From Temnopleurus reevesii (Eukaryota; Echinodermata; Echinoidea; Temnopleuroida; Temnopleuridae): a stretch of DNA of 42,726 nt. The position numbers and the translations under genes were made by a program. The notes under the pieces are model-generated. The model searched no databases, had not been told where the DNA came from, and was given only the letters and a program-made list of their open reading frames with translations. Below are positions 12,658-34,699 of this stretch, in pieces. The stretch lies in assembly GCA_036244855.1 (NCBI GenBank), contig BQKZ01000843.1, positions 66,532 through 109,257 on the forward strand, in the 5' to 3' direction. Numbering within the stretch: the first letter of the stretch is position 1; each line of letters starts with the position of its first letter.

Positions 12658-13043
12658 GTGATGTTAATGATGGTGGTGGTGGCGATGGTGGTGGTAGTGA
12701 CTATCGCACTTATAATGACATTGATGATAAAACCATAAAATTATAATACATTTTATGTTCCCCTCTCTCTCTCCTACTTCTACTACAGCTCTTCATATCA
12801 CAGTATCACATATGGTTGGCCCAGGATACTAAAACCCTTCTAGTTCTCATCCCTGGCTTTCCCACCCTCAACCTCATCATCACCACGTTCATCTTTGTCT
12901 GTGTTGCTATCGAACTCAAAGACATCACTGCAACACTAACATCCATCGCCATCCCGAGCGAACCCAAGAAACTCTATATCCGCCTTGGTGTCTTCTTGCT
13001 CTTTCTGATGTTCCTTCTTGTTTACACAACCTATGTTGTTTAA
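825..13043 (+). CDS. CASD1: CASD1, sialate O-acetyltransferase (partial gene, 11 exons, N-terminal exons missing)
   Basis: CASD1 transfers acetyl groups from acetyl-CoA to sialic acid (CMP-sialate) in the Golgi lumen; this is established for the family. The joined exons 825-1247, 2107-2215, 3773-3862, 4859-4978, 5602-5758, 6754-6833, 7380-7484, 8148-8288, 9518-9595 (or 11215-11292), 10308-10400 (or 12156-12248) and 12789-13043 give 549 codons with consistent phases. Recognisable Cas1p-domain motifs in order are [28 protein letters not shown] and [10 protein letters not shown]. The catalytic SGNH (GDS) domain is not in this window, so the gene starts upstream of position 1. Odd points are the pentapeptide-repeat linker in the first exon, a weak donor after the third exon, and the duplicated block spanning exons H-J. 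The family call is very secure; the choice between duplicate exons is not. Confidence 0.93.
925..1134 (+). repeat. Coding 15-bp minisatellite (TANHV pentapeptide array) in CASD1
   Basis: Imperfect 15-nt units such as acagcaaaccatgta encode [20 protein letters not shown] and related pentads. One pentad is one residue short but the reading frame is kept. The array lies in the hydrophilic loop between two membrane segments. Repeated N-x-T/S triplets (NHV-T does not fit the sequon; N-x-T occurs only where the spacing allows) mean glycosylation cannot be assumed. Confidence 0.85.
1287..1462. mobile_element. MITE family 1, copy 1 (GGGGTGTTGCTC termini)
   Basis: 176-bp element ending in gagcaacacccca, with the other end ggggatgctgctcaaaa as its inverted repeat. 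It is flanked by the 3-bp direct repeat CAT (1284-1286, 1463-1465). The interior has a GC-rich segment, cgcgcacggtatgcgcat. A 3-bp target duplication with GGG-starting termini fits PIF/Harbinger-type MITEs (inference). Confidence 0.8.
1734..1909. mobile_element. MITE family 1, copy 2
   Basis: 176 bp, the same length as the first copy, and homologous throughout, including the cgcgcacggtatgcgcat core. The left end is tggggtgttgcccaaaa and the right end ttggaacaacaccctc. Flanked by TAT on both sides (1731-1733, 1910-1912). Confidence 0.82.
2107..2215 (+). CDS. CASD1: CASD1 exon B (TM segment)
   Basis: The acceptor is ttttcatgatttcag|G and the donor AAG|gtatgc. The first base completes the split Arg codon of YLCDR. 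The product [14 protein letters not shown] leads into a strongly hydrophobic helix, [17 protein letters not shown]. This corresponds to the vertebrate CASD1 segment between the CDR motif and the EWKGWMQ motif. It ends in phase 0. Confidence 0.88.
2686..3290. mobile_element. 600-bp foldback element (two 285-300-bp inverted arms) in CASD1 intron
   Basis: The left arm (2686-2984, starting ttaaaggggtactattagg) is repeated in reverse complement at 3007-3290 (ending ataatagtggacctttaa). The arms align along almost their whole length with few mismatches; the loop is only about 22 nt. The termini include TTAAAGG and CCTTTAA. No protein coding. It may be a MITE; as RNA it would fold into a long hairpin. 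Confidence 0.88.
3773..3862 (+). CDS. CASD1: CASD1 exon C (EWKGWMQL motif)
   Basis: The acceptor follows a long CT tract (tctctctctcttttattcag). The product is [18 protein letters not shown] followed by [19 protein letters not shown] followed by L-I-Y-H is one of the best conserved blocks of the Cas1p acyltransferase membrane domain. The donor AAG|gttatt is a poor match to consensus (TTATT instead of TAAGT), but the downstream frame and homology continue exactly from here (GASK-VVPIYMH). Confidence 0.9.
4373..4520 (+). repeat. Possible degenerate tRNA-derived SINE fragment
   Basis: The stretch tggtcttgtggtcatgatatt followed by gatttgaatcac resembles tRNA A and B boxes at the right spacing, but both are degenerate. 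Low confidence. Confidence 0.25.
4859..4978 (+). CDS. CASD1: CASD1 exon D
   Basis: Acceptor attaccag|GTG, donor AAT|gtaagt, 40 codons, phase 0 to 0. The product [17 protein letters not shown] leads into [23 protein letters not shown], which aligns with the vertebrate PVYMHIR...YLFQTGYGHFSYFW...RVCQ block. It is a transmembrane segment with a following loop. Confidence 0.9.
5031..5315 (+). mobile_element. tRNA-derived SINE in CASD1 intron
   Basis: A pol III A box, tggtgtagtgg (5041-5051), and a B box-like ggtccaaatct (5085-5095) sit in a tRNA-like head (gcgccatggtgtagtggtta). It is followed by about 190 bp of unrelated body and an (ATT)n tail at 5298-5314. This architecture is typical of SINEs. 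The head lacks a full cloverleaf, so it is not a functional tRNA gene. Confidence 0.7.
5602..5758 (+). CDS. CASD1: CASD1 exon E
   Basis: Acceptor tttctctag|GTG, donor CAAG|gtatgg, 157 nt ending in phase 1. The product starts [18 protein letters not shown] and continues through [19 protein letters not shown]. This is a pair of hydrophobic helices around the conserved MDR-x-YQ-YYFVPL motif of CASD1/Cas1p. Confidence 0.92.
6754..6833 (+). CDS. CASD1: CASD1 exon F
   Basis: Acceptor ttcttacag|AT, donor CAG|gtaagc, 80 nt (phase 1 to 0). It encodes [18 protein letters not shown] continuing to IIACLSFSQ, a single hydrophobic helix corresponding to the vertebrate segment ending LAYSQ. Confidence 0.85.
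7380..7484 (+). CDS. CASD1: CASD1 exon G ([12 protein letters not shown] motif)
   Basis: Acceptor gcttgtgacag|GTA, donor TAT|gtgagt, 35 codons in phase 0. It contains [14 protein letters not shown] and then [14 protein letters not shown], the hallmark Cas1p block (vertebrate YEWWFRWRLDRY). The intron that follows opens directly into a long GAT microsatellite. Confidence 0.93.
7498..8004 (+). repeat. Impure (GAT)n/(ATG)n microsatellite, about 500 bp
   Basis: Long run of gatgat trinucleotides with scattered substitutions (gatgtt, gataat, gatggt), in the CASD1 intron between exons G and H. It starts only about 14 nt after the exon G donor. Open frames through it (poly-Met on plus, poly-Ile on minus) are artefacts of the repeat. 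Confidence 0.95.
8148..8288 (+). CDS. CASD1: CASD1 exon H
   Basis: Acceptor ttaatcctag|ATT, donor CTT|gtaagt, 47 codons in phase 0. The product [18 protein letters not shown] continues to [29 protein letters not shown]. GMLFGFxxLAL and the helix after LFS match vertebrate CASD1. The last 84 nt recur without change at 10458-10541. Confidence 0.9.
8838..8967 (+). repeat. 65-bp tandem duplication (two copies)
   Basis: The segment starting taaaattttactttccaag at 8838 repeats at 8903 with one visible change (ttttac to tttgac), period 65 bp. It is intronic, inside the roughly 580-bp stretch that is absent from the second copy of the CASD1 block. Confidence 0.9.
9518..9595 (+). CDS. CASD1: CASD1 exon I (first copy)
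   Basis: Acceptor attttccag|ATG, donor CCA|gtaagt, 26 codons in phase 0. The product starts [20 protein letters not shown]. It corresponds to the vertebrate Cys-containing luminal loop (SIWASSCKNKAECNELHP). It differs from the copy at 11215-11292 at four positions, one of which changes the protein (Ser to Tyr). Confidence 0.8.
9767..9922. mobile_element. Inverted-repeat MITE (GGGTGTTTCATCAA termini)
   Basis: The left end gggtgtttcatcaatatt and the right end gacaaatcttgatgaaacaccaccc (read in reverse) are inverted repeats, continuing inward through ttgtcgc. The element is 156 bp. The second copy of the CASD1 block has an empty site here (gccatctagtgtccat around 11750), so this is a genuine insertion. 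No long coding sequence; superfamily not determined. Confidence 0.75.
10308..10400 (+). CDS. CASD1: CASD1 exon J (first copy)
   Basis: Acceptor atcaatcag|GTT, donor GAG|gtaggt, 31 codons in phase 0. The product [20 protein letters not shown] continues to [11 protein letters not shown], matching the vertebrate LAFILIRNIPGYARS...FAWFGKISLE block. It differs from 12156-12248 by two synonymous changes. Confidence 0.82.
10442..10457. other. Poly-G run plus N: probable assembly junction
   Basis: Fifteen G residues and an N interrupt the sequence exactly between the two copies of the CASD1 exon H-J block. The sequence resumes inside exon H without its acceptor. This is the signature expected of two overlapping contigs placed end to end. 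Confidence 0.8.
10458..10541 (+). CDS. CASD1: CASD1 exon H, second copy, 5'-truncated
   Basis: These 84 nt are identical to the last 28 codons of exon H ([16 protein letters not shown] onward) and keep the same gtaagt donor. The acceptor and first 19 codons are missing at the poly-G/N junction, so this copy cannot be spliced as a normal exon as assembled. Confidence 0.8.
11215..11292 (+). CDS. CASD1: CASD1 exon I (second copy)
   Basis: Acceptor tatttccag|ATG, donor CCA|gtaagt, phase 0. The product [20 protein letters not shown] is the same as the first copy except Tyr for Ser at position 7. This copy is contiguous with exon K, so it may be the allele that belongs with the 3' end. Confidence 0.8.
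12156..12248 (+). CDS. CASD1: CASD1 exon J (second copy)
   Basis: Acceptor atcatgcag|GTG, donor GAG|gtaggt, 31 codons in phase 0. The protein is identical to the first copy at 10308-10400. Ends WFGEISLE and joins to [12 protein letters not shown] in exon K. Confidence 0.85.
12421..12690 (+). repeat. Second (GAT)n microsatellite in the last CASD1 intron
   Basis: Run of gatgat units with interruptions, grading into gtggtggtggcg. It lies about 100 nt upstream of exon K. Reading frames through it are not protein coding. Confidence 0.95.
12789..13043 (+). CDS. CASD1: CASD1 exon K (last coding exon, stop TAA)
   Basis: The acceptor is ctactacag|CTC after a CT-rich tract (cccctctctctctcc). The product [20 protein letters not shown] then [21 protein letters not shown] matches the conserved C-terminal Cas1p block (vertebrate CQYHIWLAADTRGILVLIPGNPMLN). 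A final hydrophobic helix, [20 protein letters not shown], ends VV-stop. 84 codons plus TAA. Confidence 0.95.
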   Translation, partial: LFISQYHIWLAQDTKTLLVLIPGFPTLNLIITTFIFVCVAIELKDITATLTSIAIPSEPKKLYIRLGVFLLFLMFLLVYTTYVV

Positions 13044-13830
13044 AACTGCATGCTTTTTGTGGACCCTGTCGTAATGAGGTTTATGATCATTCTATGAAAA
13101 TGTTTGCAAAATATGCAATAAACATAATCAATGAACAGAGCTGTAGAAATCCCATGTTATTGCTCTGGTAGATAAAAGAATAATCCTTTATGTATCTGAG
13201 TGAGTTGGAAAGATAAATCTGATACTTGTCACACACACTGATAATATCAGAGAATGGATATTTTTGTCTACCAGAGCAATATGTAAAGAATTAATCCTCG
13301 TTTCATTGTCATGTTTATTGTGGGATATTTGAAAGATGATATACAATCAAAATATATAAAGTGCTGGACGTAATCAAGCGTGATTTTTTTAATATAGAAA
13401 ATAATTTATGAATATATCTGAATACATTGTCTGTTATATAATAAGTATTGTAATAATTGATATTTGTATATAAGAGGTTTTATTGTATTGAGTCTTTCAA
13501 TGTGTTATGAAAAAGTGTCAACGGTTAGCTGTGTAAGAAGCTGCATTCTTTTTAGGTTTTATAATACTATGTTGTAAAGCGCTGCGATTCACATGTCTTA
13601 AAGAGTGCTAAGAATAGTTATCTGATATTTCTTATATTTTGAACATTTTGTGGAAATAAATAAATGTCAAGGTACCCCCACTGCTGTCATCAAGGCTACA
13701 TAAATTATTAATAAGAAAACTATTATTATTATTCTTTTTTATTTTTAGAAAAGTCTTCTTTCAGGTGAAGAGAAATATAAAGTTGTCCGAAGGTAATTTT
13801 GAACTGTATGAAATAAAAATCAATGCTGTG
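13044..13830 (+). other. CASD1: Probable CASD1 3' UTR
   Basis: No coding signal follows the stop. AATAAA hexamers occur at 13117-13122, 13655-13660 (aaataaataaatg) and 13812-13817; any could be used for polyadenylation. The true end cannot be fixed from sequence alone. Confidence 0.5.
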
Positions 13831-15910
13831 AAACAAGAAGTTTTGAGAGCAGTTGATATACTGGAATTCCATCAAAGCTCGGATAAAATGATAACCTGAA
13901 ATAATGTTAGAGCATGTTCAATGCAGAATTTATGATGATGGAAAGTTTTCCTGGTTTTGTGATTAACACATTTTCATACACACAAAATTGTAGTCAACTC
14001 TTCATCGTGATAGTTTCCTGTTTGAATTTATTTTTTATTTTTTATAGTACTGTATATTGCTTGAAATAATGCTCACGTATTGCCTTTTGTGCCATTTCAG
14101 CTGTCATTTTAACATTCATATTAAAAGTAGATTTATTACACTCATGATAGAATCCTTGCCCCAAATTAATTTTTTTTAAAGAATTTTTGTGAAATGAGAG
14201 ATGCTCTTCATAAATGTTATATCTATTAGGATGCCGATTTTCCCTATTATCTTTACGTATGCATGTACATTTATTTATCCTATTTTCTTGTGTTTGTATT
14301 TATGTTATGATTTCAATATACATCAGTTTTTATGTCCTGTACAGTTTAGTTCAAAAATTTAATTTGTTCTTATGGTTTTTATTACAAAGGTGCTAGAATT
14401 AAGTTTATTAAAAAAAAAACTTGTCTAGATTTTTAAGCATTTAAGTTATAGCTCAGTTGAAATTACCAAATATTGTAAAAGCCAATATTTTTAGATAGCA
14501 GACATAGATTTTATCAAAATTACTGAATTTCAGATGTATTGAAACATTAGCAGGTAATTTTCATGATTTGAAAGACAATTGTACACAAGACTTTGGGCAT
14601 TATAATTATAATGAGTGATTTTTGGGGGAGAAATTTATTGAAGAAAAATTAAAAAAAATTCAGCAAAAATTTCATTTCATACAGTATGGACCCAGTCAAT
14701 ATATATTTGATTCCTCTGTCAAGCAGGAGAAATTTATGATAAAGCAATTATTCAAATTAATGTTGACACCAGATTTGTATGGCATTGAGTGTACATATAT
14801 TGATGTATGCTGCAAAATTATATTTTCTTGTGTCATCTTTCTATTTTGTGTATAATTTAATTTTGGTTCTGGTTATTGAGCCATGCAGTGGTTGATTATC
14901 CATCAGAAAGTTTCAATGGAAAGGTAGCATTGAAGTTTACATTTTCAAGATTGTCAAGATTGTACCCCAATAATTTGTTTGCCACATCTGTAACATGTTT
15001 AGCATTTTCCAAGAAATGCAAGGTGGTTTTCCTGATCTTTCATATAACAATAATGCATCATTGCCAACAAGTAAGTTTGTATATTATTTATGGGGTGTTG
15101 TTCAAAAATTGCAATCAATCGCAAACTGTGTTCCTATCAACTGCAACTTGCGATCAATTGTAACTTTTGAACAACACACCCTTAATCAGATTTTTCTCAT
15201 TTGCAAGAAAATAACACTGAGGGTTATATTTTCTCATCAAAGAGGAAACTTATTGGAAAATAATTGTAGTGTACTTTCATGTCTGTTCTCTGAGGTTTTG
15301 GGTTGACAACAAGCTTTTTACCTTTTCTTGTTTTTGCATGTGAGGATATTTGGCCTTAAAGGTTGGCAGGTATGATAATGTGATATTTATTCACCATTAA
15401 TCACGGTTAATGTACAATCCGTGTTAAGATAAATTTATCTGATTAAATGTGAAAAATGTAGTAACATATTAGATATCAAAGAATGTTGCAGGAACATTTT
15501 CGTTTTCTTCATTCCACTGCTATTGCCTATTAAAAAATCATTGAATATCTGTTGTATGATTCAATAATGTATATCATTTTGAAATGATAAATATTTGTAA
15601 GAATTCTATGAATCAACAAAACTCTTGCGATGTTTATTGCTTTGTGATGTGTTGTATTTGAAAATACGGGGCTTTTGCATTGTAACTTGACCGCTATTTA
15701 CGACATTAAATTTATGGAATGCCGAAGCGGGCATTTACACATTTTGCAAAGGTTGTTATTTTCTGAACAGAATGACTTTTACAGCCCCATGGACCTAATT
15801 GTATTCCAGAACAGATTTTCTTCCACTTTGGCTCCCCATGGGTCTAACAACTTAGAACCTGGTTAGACATCGAGTCCGGGGCTAGCCTAGGCCAGACCAG
15901 GGTAAGCCCC
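13831..15910. other. AT-rich intergenic sequence
   Basis: Contains only short, low-complexity open frames and one recognisable small transposon relic (15091-15181). I see no coding exon or RNA gene. Confidence 0.5.
15091..15181. mobile_element. MITE family 1, copy 3 (internally deleted, 91 bp)
   Basis: Left end tggggtgttgttcaaaaatt, right end aacttttgaacaacacaccc, flanked by TTA on both sides (15088-15090, 15182-15184). The GC-rich interior of the full-length copies is missing. Confidence 0.8.
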
Positions 15911-16062
15911 AGGGGCGGTATTCTGGTAGCTGTCTTATCTCGGTGTCTTATCTTTTGTCTTATCTCCATAAGATAAGACAGTGCTAAGACAGTCTTAAAT
16001 CGGTATTCTGAAAACTCTCTTTTCTCTGTCTTATCTCTCTTAGGACCCGCCTATCTTATCTC
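15911..16062. mobile_element. Inverted-repeat element truncated by the assembly gap (GGGGCGGTATTCTGG end)
   Basis: Begins aggggcggtattctggtagc and contains several gtcttatct units in both orientations (ataagataagac), then cggtattctgaaaact, and runs straight into the Ns. GGGGCGGTATTCTG ends and CTTATC units suggest a MITE. The gap probably reflects this repeat. Confidence 0.55.
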
Positions 16063-16683
16063 NNNNNNNNNNNNNNNNNNNNNNNNNNNNNNNNNNNNNN
16101 NNNNNNNNNNNNNNNNNNNNNNNNNNNNNNNNNNNNNNNNNNNNNNNNNNNNNNNNNNNNNNNNNNNNNNNNNNNNNNNNNNNNNNNNNNNNNNNNNNNN
16201 NNNNNNNNNNNNNNNNNNNNNNNNNNNNNNNNNNNNNNNNNNNNNNNNNNNNNNNNNNNNNNNNNNNNNNNNNNNNNNNNNNNNNNNNNNNNNNNNNNNN
16301 NNNNNNNNNNNNNNNNNNNNNNNNNNNNNNNNNNNNNNNNNNNNNNNNNNNNNNNNNNNNNNNNNNNNNNNNNNNNNNNNNNNNNNNNNNNNNNNNNNNN
16401 NNNNNNNNNNNNNNNNNNNNNNNNNNNNNNNNNNNNNNNNNNNNNNNNNNNNNNNNNNNNNNNNNNNNNNNNNNNNNNNNNNNNNNNNNNNNNNNNNNNN
16501 NNNNNNNNNNNNNNNNNNNNNNNNNNNNNNNNNNNNNNNNNNNNNNNNNNNNNNNNNNNNNNNNNNNNNNNNNNNNNNNNNNNNNNNNNNNNNNNNNNNN
16601 NNNNNNNNNNNNNNNNNNNNNNNNNNNNNNNNNNNNNNNNNNNNNNNNNNNNNNNNNNNNNNNNNNNNNNNNNNNNNNNNNNN
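16063..16683. other. Assembly gap (621 N)
   Basis: Unsequenced. Nothing can be said about its content. Confidence 1.
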
Positions 16684-17999
16684 AATCATTACATGATGAT
16701 AGGTAATAAATTAGAATGCAAATGATCAGCTGAATAGTATACAGCTGAGCCTAATACTTTCTTATAAGACTACAGTTTAACCTTGTTATATACAAGGTCC
16801 TTGGGATCAGAGGAATTACATTTACATCCAAACCTTGATATATCAGGGCCAAAACACAATAAAATCAGTAAAATGAGACCAGAAACATAACCTTGTTTTG
16901 TTATGAGACCTTGTTAAATCTCAGTGCTCTTTATAATTAGGCTAAACTTCAAAAAATCTTTTTGCTCAGTCATTCAATCAGGAAAGGCATGAATTTAATG
17001 ACATTGGAACACATCCATCAATTTTGCGGAACTGTTTGGAATCGGGTCTGGGTAGCAATCCTTGGAATTTGAATTGGGAATTATTCATGCCACTCAATAC
17101 GTGTATTTATATAGGAGACTTTCATCAGTTGGGGATGGTCAACTAGAATTCAGTTCCAAGCTTCGACCAATAGTTTGATTTTGTTGGCTAGCTTAATCCT
17201 TTCCTGAAGACTTTCCCATGCCTAATGAAGTCGTTTGTCAAAGTCAAGGAATCTCTTTTGATTGACAAGATTAAGCTTACTTGTGAAAAAGAGACACTGG
17301 TTACGAATTGCCCTCAATCTTTGTACAAGTGCCAAACGACTTCAACAGCTTGAGAATGTCCTCAGTAGAGGACGAAGATAGCAAAGAAAATCAAAACGTT
17401 TGTACAAGCTTGGAACTTGATCATCCCTAACTTAATTCTTTTTTTGTATTATACAGTTTCACTTAAAGCTTGCCAGGAAAATCAAAAGGTTGGAACTTAA
17501 TTTAAGTGAAACAGAGTTTGAAGGGGAATCGATGAAAAATTACACACACATGTGGGCACGTTCTCTCTCACTCAAGTGCACTTGCAAAAATTATTTTGCC
17601 CCTCCCCCCTCCCCAAGCCCTAGTTTATCCAGCCCTGATCAATTCTGCAAACACCTGGGGACAGAAAAGATCAAAAATTGATATTGAATCAATCAACTCT
17701 GTCTAATTCAATGTGATTAAAAAAAGAAAATCCTGTGTCATTCACCTCTGTTAGGTTCAACTTATTCACGGTCAAATTTATATCTTCTAATCCCCCCCCC
17801 AAAAAAAAAATTGACTTGGACAGAGTTACCTGTATTAAAACATTGAATTGAGAGTTATCCACTGTCACATCACAAATGCTGGCGTAATTGCCCGCTCAAA
17901 GATTCCCATAATTAGGAACTATGAAGAATCACACCCATTTAAATGGATTATCTAACTAATTAAAATATCTTTCTCTTTTTTCATTTTTTGATTTACAGT
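16684..17999. other. Intergenic sequence with a weak inverted repeat
   Basis: No coding signal. Segments around 17139-17187 (cagttccaagcttcgac) and 17380-17430 (gtacaagcttggaacttg) are inverted relative to each other, as are aatgaagtcgtttg (17224) and caaacgacttcaa (17333). This gives a roughly 300-bp degenerate foldback. Confidence 0.4.
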
Positions 18000-20900
18000 A
18001 TTGATATTGATGTTGATAGCATGATTAATACTCTGGCTGAACAACAGATTTAAATTGTTTGTACAGCTTTTCTAGAGGCATTTTAACTAGAATGAAGAAA
18101 AAAAATCAATCGGGATCCTTAAACCATACACATCAGAAAATAAACCATGAAAAGACGAGAAGTCACAGTGAATCTGCATTATTTATTCTACTAAAAACTT
18201 ACAAGCGCAGAGTGCAATATACAGGAGCTTTCGTTAGACATACACATTTCTAACAGAACAAAGGGAAGGGTTTTAAATAAAGATATAGTACTGGGGAATG
18301 CTTGTAGAAAACTTGATACGAGGATTAATAACTTAGTACTTGGCCACTATACAATTTTTTTCCAATTCTGTTTCATCATTTTTTTCAGTATGCCATCAAT
18401 TACAAATGATTACATTCCATTTATTACTTGAATTGCTCAAGTTCTTAATTTAGATCAATGATATTATGATTCGAATGATAAAGGCATATGGTGATTCTTG
18501 ACTAAGACAGGATTCATGGAAATGTACCCTAACACAAGCACAAGTAGATGAAAATATGATTTCCCTGAATTAAATATGATCAAGTAAGACTTCCGACTTT
18601 TATTGCAAACGATATTTCTTGCAGATAATTTTCATTATCTTTTACTGGTACTCATACGAGGTTTGAAGGATAAGCATTAAGAAACAGAGATAAGTATATT
18701 AGAATAGTGTATGGAAATAAATCCTGCAATATGCAACCCATATAACTATACAATGAATACATAAAGGAGAAAAGAGTGCACTAACAGAGCTACCCACCAC
18801 TACAAACTATTCACATCTTTGAGTCTAACTGCACTTCTTTAGACATCACATAACACAGAAGTATGTATTTTTCTGCCAAAACAAATGCCATTAGACTATT
18901 TGAAGGAGTAGAATCTAGATGGGTGGCAGCCCTGCACTAATACTGTTTGAATAGCTACTAAGTTAAAAACATCATTTATACATGTCTATCTACATATCAC
19001 ATCAATTTCACAAGATTTATATAAATACTTATGGCAGCTGATGCAACTTCATTCAATGGAAGATTACAAAAATATTCTCTTGGGGGTACCGTAAGATGTA
19101 TAATTCATTATTCTTTCCCTATCGAGGAAGAAATCAGGTATTATCTGGTGGATTTTTCAAAGCTGACATGGGATTCTAAAACTTCACAATACAATTCTAT
19201 TGAAGCGTCAGTGATGTGATGATGTATTTACAAGATTCAATCAAAATTGTTTTATATTGTCTGTTTAGATCTTAATCAGAATTCACTCCAGAAAACAGTC
19301 CTGGCTCTGAACAGAAAAATACTCCATCTATTTGAAATCTTCACGTATACATTTAGCATTAATAGGAAGTTCTTTTTCACTAGAATTGTCCATATTAAAA
19401 CAAAAGACATCTAAAGAAACAGACAAATACTCAATTTCAGTAAACCTAATACAACATATCCAACATAAAAGTCACAATTACAATAATCTAAACTACAGAA
19501 ACATAAAGAAATCATTAGAAAATGTTCTGTCTTCAATTATAAACCTGGATTATAATGAAAAATTGGGGTTGATAAACCCTGCCTGTAAACGCAATTCAGC
19601 TTGCACAATAAAAGCCCCACATCTTGAATTTATATTAGATTCAGTTTTACACATACAAATAGAAAAGTTAAAGAGTTGAATACATTGATTACTAAAAACA
19701 ACTCACAAGAGTCCTGATTAAATGTACACTTGATTTCTCCATACGAACAGGCTTAAAATTTCATTGATGAATTCTGTGTTTTATTTTATGGTTTTATTCA
19801 CAAATGTAAGAATAGATATTTACAAAGCATCATGATAAATACACCAATTTATAACAATCATTGATCCCAAATCTCTTTACTCTTACAGACTACAATCAGG
19901 AACTATTGACCACTAATATAAAAATTACTTCTTTAAAAAGGAATTTAGAAAAACAGTCGCCCTCAATGGAATTATTTGCATATTCATAAGTTTGTATTAA
20001 ATGGAGTGACTCCATGATTAAGCATATTTACAATTTAGAAATAAAACAAATTAGTTTGATTACGTTGGAAACACAATGAATACAAACCTGATAATTTTAT
20101 TGAGTTACATTCTGATTAAAATTTTAATTTGAATCTTGAATACAAACACTGTTGTTCAATAACTTCTCTCATTCATAATCATATTAGGCAGGTGAATTAT
20201 ATCAATAAATAGAGAATATTTGGAAATCAATTTCAAATTCCAGGGGAAATGATAACAATGAGCTTTCCACTGCTAAAATTCACTCTGTAAAACAAAACAA
20301 ACTGAATACAATAAATGTTTGTGAATCCATGTGAATACTACAAGCAGAATACATGAATTGGTATTCAGCCATACCAGCAAATCAAATAAGCATAGGTTTG
20401 CCTTGAAAGTATACACTTGTCAATATCAAACCATGAAGATATAATATTACTCAATGCAACGCAATTATCAAATTAGCTTCATATCATAATGTAAAGACAA
20501 CATTTGTGAGACAGTGTTGGATAATCCGCTCTTTTATACAATGTTATGTACAATTTCTTGGGTTTTTTTTCAGGGAACTTTGGTCAATAGTGTGTAAACA
20601 TTGAAAATTAAAAATAAAATATAGGATCATGCCAATATCTGAATTAACCAGCAACGAAGATAAGACAAAAACTCTTTTCTGTTTCACCACTAAGACAAGA
20701 ACCTTGGATTCTTTTCAGTAGATCCACAGAGAGAGAGACTGTCCCTTCCCCATTGCAAGACAAGGATACGACTCAAACTATATCTTCAAGAAACTGAAGG
20801 GGTGTATATATGAACAAGAAAAATCATCTCAAGCATTTTGCACTACAGTGAATTTCTTTTAATATTTGTTGGCCAAAAGAATAGCACTAATTAAATTTAC

Positions 20901-21649
20901 TTCTCGTTAAATTTCAATGAATACACTCTGATGTGTCAATAAGAGCTATGAATTGCATTGAATCAAGTCTTCTTTAAAATTCTCTTGATTTATCTATTTA
21001 TTGTAAAACATGTAAATATCATAAAGTAAATTTGCACACCCATTTATCTCTTTCATCGATTGTATGTTATGGAAATATTTGATATGGTCACTTACAGAAT
21101 CAAACTGCCTAATATCATACAACAAGCAATCTATATGTACACATTTGCATTACCTGTATACAGACAAATTTTACAGACAAGAATGCCAGCTCATTACATC
21201 CAATATAGACAGAAAGCTTCATTATTCAAATATTATCAAAAACAAAGATAATTCATCCATGCTAAAAAGAAAACTCAATTTGGCCATGACATGATTTATG
21301 AGTAGTACTTATTGGATGGAATTAATGGATGAGTATTACATGAATCGTGGCTAGCGATAAGACAGGTGTCCAAAGAAGGGTATAAACAAAGTCAACCACA
21401 TAAAGTAACACCTGTCCGAGCAGCCAACTGTCTAAATTGGATCCCTCACAATGAAAATGTCTATTAAATAACCTGTCTATAGAGGTCACCAACATTCCTG
21501 TCTCTCCTGGGAGGCCACTATAGACAGACTTGACTTATCCCATATGTATTATATTATGAGGAGATTTATTTTCAATTCAGAAATTCCAAGCCATATATCA
21601 CTCATCCAAAATGGCTCATCTCTTCGAATCCATGACACAATGGTCCTGT
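18000..21649 (-). other. CTNNB1: AT-rich region, probably including the long beta-catenin 3' UTR
   Basis: Lies immediately downstream of the beta-catenin stop on the minus strand. It has no recognisable coding exon and few transposon signatures, unlike the rest of the intergenic DNA. Minus-strand AATAAA hexamers (TTTATT on plus) occur at about 18182, 18419, 18599, 19789 and 21564. Where the transcript ends cannot be decided. Confidence 0.4.
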
Positions 21650-34414
<12,765 letters not shown>

Positions 34415-34699
34415 CTGGAAAGGAAGGGTAATGAGAAGAGAAATTATTGCATACACTATATATTCACAAAGTAATGTGTAATGTCCAATTGTTCAAGATA
34501 TACATTACAGATGGTTCCTTTTTTCGTGCAATTGGTTGACAAAAGAAAAGAACGCTTATTGTTATATCACTAACAAAAGGATAATAAGTGGCATTTCGAC
34601 TACAAATATTGAAGTACTAATTACGTTAAAAATAATGCCTCCGGCCTGCGGAAAATGGTGAATGACAATACTTCACAATTGTTAATATACCTCCTGAGT

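Noticed and set aside
12384..12746. 120-codon open frame of Met repeats
   Set aside because: Translation of the second GAT microsatellite in the last CASD1 intron.
16051..16689. Open frame through the N gap
   Set aside because: Consists of N codons only.
19332..19679. 115-codon open frame in the AT-rich region
   Set aside because: Lys/Asn/Ile-rich composition of AT-rich DNA, no homology recognised; lies in the probable beta-catenin 3' UTR on the opposite strand.
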